Origin: an uncultured Peptococcaceae bacterium
Lineage (GTDB): Bacteria > Bacillota > Peptococcia > Peptococcales > Peptococcaceae
Direction of reading: 5' to 3'
NCBI GenBank assembly: GCA_900556545.1
Contig: USPE01000053.1
Coordinates: forward strand, 1 to 10,339
DNA: 10,339 nt
Below the pieces are notes generated by a model. That model saw only the letters and a program-made list of their open reading frames with translations. It had not been told where the DNA came from and did no database searches. This document shows positions 7,421 to 10,339 of the stretch, piece by piece. Made by a program: the position numbers and the translations under genes. The first letter of the stretch is position 1; the number at the start of each line of letters is the position of its first letter.

Positions 7421-7454
7421 CATGGGTATAAGATAGAGAAAAGGGGGGAGTATG

Positions 7455-8120
7455 ATGGCAGTATATCAGAATCATAAATTAAAAACACCAAGCAAAGGCT
7501 TCTGGCGGTTTTGTGCCCAGATGGCAGGTTCGCTGGGTGTTTTTTTTCTGGTGCTGACTATTTTTCAAAGCACCTCGCCAGGCAGTTTAAAATGGCAGCA
7601 GTTTTTGCGGGAAAGTTTTACTGTGGATGCTGATTTAGCGCCGGTTATGCAGTTTTTTGGCGACTTCTCGGTGGACAGCCTGCCGGAGGGCGATGTAATC
7701 AGTGTAAATGCGCCTGTCAATCGGGTTCAGGAGGCAATGGCAGTTCCTGTGACTGGTAAAGTGGTGAATGAATATGGCTGGGATCAGACTCAATTGGCTG
7801 CGGCATTTCAGGATGGTTTATTGATTGCTACAGCACCGGCTGAAGAAATAAAAGCGGCTTATGACGGCACAGTAACAAATCTTACGGAGACAGATGGCGA
7901 TTATACCATAGAGATTTCTCATGCCAATGGTCTGGTCACCATTTACGGCAAATGTGCCCAATGTTATGTACAGTTAAATGAACCGATAGAAAAAGGGCAG
8001 GCAATCGGAACAACGCAGCAGACAGAGCAGGAAGACGGTAACTTTTATTTTGCTGCCCGTTACTTAGGAGAACCCATTAATCCATTAGAATTGTTGAAAG
8101 AAAAAGAAGCGGGTGCATAA
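7455..8120 (+). CDS. Membrane-anchored, degenerate M23/LytM-domain protein (SpoIVFA/SpoIIQ-like)
   Basis: This is a 221-residue protein with a short cytoplasmic N-terminus, one membrane segment (about 21-39) and an outer domain with the M23/LytM fold pattern. The pattern shows in IKAAYDGTV (132-140), TIEISHANGLVTIYGKC (151-167), EKGQAIG (179-185) and FYFAARYLGEPINPLELL (197-214). The zinc ligands are missing: the HxGxD position reads QDGLL (119-123), and the HLH position reads NFY (196-198). It should therefore be a non-catalytic, protein-binding LytM domain, as in the sporulation proteins SpoIVFA and SpoIIQ; the FYFA-x(6)-P-x-(N/D)P ending recalls SpoIVFA. No SpoIVFB-like protease lies next to it, but spo0A follows. 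ATG 7455 is preferred over 7452 because GGGGAG (7445-7450) leaves a better spacing. The exact role is uncertain. Confidence 0.75.
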   Translation: MAVYQNHKLKTPSKGFWRFCAQMAGSLGVFFLVLTIFQSTSPGSLKWQQFLRESFTVDADLAPVMQFFGDFSVDSLPEGDVISVNAPVNRVQEAMAVPVTGKVVNEYGWDQTQLAAAFQDGLLIATAPAEEIKAAYDGTVTNLTETDGDYTIEISHANGLVTIYGKCAQCYVQLNEPIEKGQAIGTTQQTEQEDGNFYFAARYLGEPINPLELLKEKEAGA

Positions 8121-8146
8121 CAATCGAATTTTATTATGTATCAAAG

Positions 8147-8174
8147 AGGCCAAATCCTATGGATTGGCCTTTTT
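8147..8174 (+). terminator. Intrinsic terminator after the M23-like gene
   Basis: AGGCCAAATCC (8147-8157) pairs with GGATTGGCCT (8161-8170) around a TAT loop, with one bulged A, followed by TTTTTC and more T. It separates the M23-like gene from spo0A, so spo0A is transcribed on its own. Confidence 0.85.
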
Positions 8175-8250
8175 CTTTGCCGGGATACTGCATTTTCTGT
8201 TAGATTTGCGGTTGTGAGAAAAATAATTGTAAATTTTAGGAAAAAATATC

Positions 8251-8279
8251 TTGCAATTTTTGGAAGAAATAGGTACAAT
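8251..8279 (+). promoter_or_regulatory. Sigma-A-type promoter of spo0A
   Basis: TTGCAA (8251-8256) and TACAAT (8274-8279) are separated by exactly 17 bases, the best promoter match in the window. It would give a 5' leader of about 130 bases. The -35 element forms an imperfect inverted repeat with AATTGTAA at 8225-8232. I saw no convincing sigma-H element and no TGTCGAA-type Spo0A box in the region. Confidence 0.65.
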
Positions 8280-8340
8280 ATAGACAGTAAATATTTACCA
8301 AAAATGAAAATAAATTTAGAATAGAAGAATGCAATTTATG

Positions 8341-8348
8341 AGGGAGGT
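8341..8348 (+). promoter_or_regulatory. Extra Shine-Dalgarno sequence in the spo0A leader
   Basis: AGGGAGGT is a strong ribosome-binding sequence about 70 bases before the real spo0A start, which has its own AAGGAG at 8402-8407. TTG 8352 lies 4 bases after it and opens a 10-codon frame ending at 8384. TTG 8363 would instead extend Spo0A by 18 residues. Upstream peptide, extended form or chance match cannot be separated from sequence alone. Confidence 0.4.
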
Positions 8349-8416
8349 ATCTTGTTTTATCATTGCGTGTTCATATTACATTAGTTTCTGGAGTAAAAAA
8401 TAAGGAGTGTATCGGT

Positions 8417-9223
8417 ATGTACAAAGTTTTATTAGTGGATGATAATCAGCAGTTTTCCAATATTTTAGAAAATTTCTTGAAAGAAAAGGGAGATATAGAA
8501 GTTGTAGGTGTTGCTGTGGATGGTTGGGATTGTTTAGAAAAAATTGAGGCGGTAAAGCCTGATGTGGTTGTATTGGATATGATTATGCCGCGATTGGACG
8601 GAATTGGTGTTTTGGATCGTATGCAGAATTTATCAGTGCATCCCAAGGTTATCATGCTAACTGCATTTACCAATGACACCATGATCCAGCGTGCGATGAT
8701 GAAAGGCGCTTCCGATTATTTAGTCAAACCATTTGAACTGGAAGGAATTTATGAACGCATCAAAGATGTTTGCCGTTTCTATCCCGGTATGGTAATGGAG
8801 GGCGGCGGAACTGTGGGCAATTTGGCTCTGGCAGATCAAATGGCAGTTTATCAGCCGGTGCGTCCTGTTCAAAAACGAAAACCGCTGGAAGTAGAGGTCA
8901 CTTCTTTGCTGCATGATATGGGAGTACCTGCTCATGTAAAAGGATATCAATATTTGCGGGATGCCATTTTGATGATTTTAGATGATATTCATTTACTCAG
9001 TGGGATTACCAAAGATTTATATCCTAAAATTGCCGAAAAATATGATACCACGCCAAGCCGCGTGGAACGGGCCATCCGCCATGCCATTGAACTGGCTTGG
9101 GGCAGAGGCAATATTGATTTAATGACAGAATATTTTGGCTATACCATCAATTTAGAAAAAGGAAAACCGACAAACTCTGAATTTATTGCAATGGTATCAG
9201 ACCGTATCCGTTTAAATTATTAA
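8417..9223 (+). CDS. spo0A: Sporulation master regulator Spo0A
   Basis: This 268-residue response regulator, when phosphorylated, binds DNA and switches on sporulation and other post-exponential genes. The receiver domain (1-120) has the acidic pair D8 and D9, the phosphorylated D54 in VVLDMIMP, T82 and K104. After a linker of about 35 residues comes the Spo0A-specific DNA-binding domain (about 155-268), with the recognition helix region TPSRVERAIRHAIELAWGRG (212-231) and KPTNSEFIAMVSDRIRL near the end. Length and key residues match the Bacillus protein (267). ATG 8417 is chosen because AAGGAG lies 9 bases upstream and the family begins with a short M-x-K-V. An upstream in-frame TTG exists. 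The gene stands alone between a terminator and the cupin promoter; spoIVB, often its neighbour, is not here. Confidence 0.97.
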   Translation: MYKVLLVDDNQQFSNILENFLKEKGDIEVVGVAVDGWDCLEKIEAVKPDVVVLDMIMPRLDGIGVLDRMQNLSVHPKVIMLTAFTNDTMIQRAMMKGASDYLVKPFELEGIYERIKDVCRFYPGMVMEGGGTVGNLALADQMAVYQPVRPVQKRKPLEVEVTSLLHDMGVPAHVKGYQYLRDAILMILDDIHLLSGITKDLYPKIAEKYDTTPSRVERAIRHAIELAWGRGNIDLMTEYFGYTINLEKGKPTNSEFIAMVSDRIRLNY

Positions 9224-9233
9224 GAGATTTTTA

Positions 9234-9262
9234 TTTATCTTCTCACAAAATATTGTTATAAT
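9234..9262 (+). promoter_or_regulatory. Extended -10 promoter of the cupin gene
   Basis: TGTTATAAT (9254-9262) is a perfect extended -10 element. TTTATC (9234-9239) lies 17 bases upstream as a weak -35. A second TATAAT at 9275-9280 abuts the Shine-Dalgarno and is too close to the start to serve well as the main promoter. No clear terminator separates this from spo0A. Confidence 0.6.
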
Positions 9263-9292
9263 AAAAACAAATATTATAATGAGGTGATAATC

Positions 9293-9640
9293 ATGTTTGT
9301 TGGAACTGTAAAAGATATGCCCAAAATTGATATGACACCGGGCGGTGCCAAAGGCACAGTAAAACAGGTTGCAGTTGGCCCGCAGCAGGGGTGGGAAGAT
9401 TATGTGATGCGGATTATGACCTTGGAAACAGGTGGAAATTCTCCGCAGCATGCCCATGATTGGCCGCACATCAATTATGTGATTTCCGGTACCGGCGTGT
9501 TGATGATAGATGGGACAGAGTTTCCTATCGAAAAAGGGACGTGTGCCTATGTGCCCTCCAATGCAGAGCATTGTTTTACCAATACCGGAAATGAGAGCTT
9601 GGAGTTTATCTGCATCGTTCCTACCAGAGGAGAAGCTTAA
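9293..9640 (+). CDS. Single-domain cupin protein
   Basis: This is a 115-residue small cupin (double-stranded beta-helix), probably a cytoplasmic metal-binding protein. Cupin motif 1 is at about 48-68: H53 and H55 (HAH), then H59 where most cupins have Glu, then NYVISGTG. Motif 2 is at about 82-97 (GTCAYVPSNAEHCFTN), with H93 as the last ligand. This gives a possible four-histidine site. Function cannot be assigned: such cupins include isomerases, dioxygenases and sensors. ATG 9293 is chosen because GAGGTGAT (9281-9288) is an ideal Shine-Dalgarno; the earlier GTG at 9284 lies inside it. The gene has its own promoter and terminator, so it looks monocistronic. Confidence 0.88.
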   Translation: MFVGTVKDMPKIDMTPGGAKGTVKQVAVGPQQGWEDYVMRIMTLETGGNSPQHAHDWPHINYVISGTGVLMIDGTEFPIEKGTCAYVPSNAEHCFTNTGNESLEFICIVPTRGEA

Positions 9641-9650
9641 TAGAAAGAGG

Positions 9651-9684
9651 ATAGATCACCTGGCCAGCAGTGTGGTCTATTTTT
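9651..9684 (+). terminator. Intrinsic terminator after the cupin gene
   Basis: ATAGATCAC (9651-9659) pairs with GTGGTCTAT (9672-9680), with one G-U pair and a 12-base loop, followed by a short run of five T. The tail is short, so termination may be partial, and the kinase gene downstream has no obvious promoter of its own. Confidence 0.7.
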
Positions 9685-9721
9685 CATGTTGGATTCAGTT
9701 TTTAGGTTGGGAGTTATCAAT

Positions 9722-10246
9722 ATGAAAAAAAATATTATTCTGGTAGGATTTATGGGAACCGGAAAAAGCTCTGTTGGTTTTCGTCTGGCGCAGCGGCTGA
9801 ATATGGAATTTTGTGATACCGATCGTCAAATTGTAGCCGCTGCGGGAATGGATCTGATCACCTTATATCATAAGCATGGTAAAATACGGTTTCAGTCTGA
9901 GGAGGATTTGGCCTTAAACCGATTTTTGAAAAAAGAAAATTGTGTGATTTCCACTGGGGGTACGTTGCAATTTTATGAAGAACGGCTGCAAAAGATGCGG
10001 CAATCCGGTTTGATTGTCTGTTTGAAGGCCGATCCGGAAACGATTCAGCGCAGGGTAATGCGCAAAAATAATCGTCCATTTTTGCGAAAAGGCTATGTAA
10101 TGGAAGATATTTGCCTGCTTCATCAGGAACAGAAGTGTTGGGAAACAGCAGCGGATTTGGTTATTGACACAACAGATAAAACCTTTGAACAGATTTTGCA
10201 GAAAATAATAAAAAAATGGGAGCAAGAACTACATGGAATTTTATAA
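9722..10246 (+). CDS. aroK-like: Shikimate-kinase-family P-loop kinase with altered substrate site
   Basis: This 174-residue protein has the normal length and fold pattern of shikimate kinase, the fifth enzyme of the shikimate pathway. The ATP side is intact: Walker A GFMGTGKSS (9-17), lid Arg in NRPF (R118), and the terminal strand ADLVIDT (144-150). D34 in DTD, which contacts shikimate and the reacting hydroxyl, is kept. The other shikimate contacts are changed on a gap-free alignment to the family: R58 is Q, the GGG loop is GGT (79-81), and R136 is E. It may be a divergent shikimate kinase or a relative acting on something else; a second aroK elsewhere would favour the latter. ATG 9722 has GGGAG at 9709-9713 and gives the expected N-terminus; the frame is open to 9686. 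It overlaps the next gene by 14 bases. Confidence 0.8.
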   Translation: MKKNIILVGFMGTGKSSVGFRLAQRLNMEFCDTDRQIVAAAGMDLITLYHKHGKIRFQSEEDLALNRFLKKENCVISTGGTLQFYEERLQKMRQSGLIVCLKADPETIQRRVMRKNNRPFLRKGYVMEDICLLHQEQKCWETAADLVIDTTDKTFEQILQKIIKKWEQELHGIL

Positions 10247-10339
10247 AGTGATTTATCAGCAGGGGCAATATCAATTGGAGGAAGAAGCCGGACAGGATGG
10301 TACTGTTTTGGATAATGGGATGCTGAGCAGACTGGCAGC
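10233..10339 (+). CDS. Unrecognised protein, N-terminal part only
   Basis: This is an open frame of 35 complete codons running off the window, starting MEFYKVIYQQGQYQLEEE. I do not recognise the family. The visible part is hydrophilic and acidic, with no signal peptide. GGGAG at 10218-10222 lies 10 bases before the ATG, and the start overlaps the kinase stop in another frame, the usual sign of coupled translation in an operon. That overlap is the main reason to accept it. Confidence 0.55.
   Translation, partial: MEFYKVIYQQGQYQLEEEAGQDGTVLDNGMLSRLA

Noticed and set aside
8136..8324. 62-residue + strand frame between the M23-like gene and spo0A
   Set aside because: It lies over the terminator at 8147-8174 and the spo0A promoter, and lacks a ribosome-binding site.
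9686..9721. 12-residue N-terminal extension of the kinase frame
   Set aside because: The upstream ATG sits just after the cupin terminator without a Shine-Dalgarno, and family members begin a few residues before the Walker A motif, as from 9722.
1..10339. Hidden mobile element, CRISPR array, RNA gene or defence system
   Set aside because: I saw no regular repeats, transposase or integrase motifs, tRNA-like cloverleaf or defence-type genes. Gene packing, direction and style are uniform throughout.

Overview
The window looks like chromosomal DNA from an anaerobic or facultative member of the Firmicutes (Bacillota). A full-length Spo0A and a Spo0E-type phosphatase place it in the endospore-forming lineage. 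The Fe-S fumarase and malate:quinone oxidoreductase pair would fit a quinone-using group such as Negativicutes, but that placement is inference. All genes are on the + strand and tightly packed. I see no insertion sequence, phage gene, CRISPR array, tRNA or rRNA.

Left part (1-1820): the 3' end of an Fe-S (class I) fumarate hydratase beta subunit is followed by mqo, which ends at a strong intrinsic terminator. Together they would take fumarate to malate to oxaloacetate and pass electrons to the quinone pool.

Middle part (1821-7374): an AT-rich intergenic region with a TATAAT element precedes a six-gene run with no visible internal terminator. The genes are a small nitroreductase, a 58-residue Spo0E-like phosphatase, a PlsC acyltransferase, a short RecQ helicase, an AI-2E/PerM-family membrane protein and prephenate dehydratase. 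The last four overlap or nearly overlap. RecQ has no room for its winged-helix domain, and PheA starts with a degenerate remnant of a chorismate mutase helix.

Right part (7375-10339): first comes a membrane-anchored M23/LytM-like protein that has lost its zinc ligands, resembling SpoIVFA or SpoIIQ, closed by a terminator. Next is spo0A with a good sigma-A promoter and a leader holding an unused Shine-Dalgarno sequence. A one-domain cupin with its own extended -10 promoter and terminator follows. Last is a shikimate-kinase-family protein whose shikimate-contacting residues are replaced, overlapping the start of an unrecognised gene cut by the window edge.

Most of the region is ordinary housekeeping. 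The points worth a second look are the altered kinase, the pseudo-M23 protein beside spo0A, the Spo0E gene inside a metabolic operon, the trimmed RecQ and PheA architectures, and the spo0A leader. I found no clear new multi-gene system.
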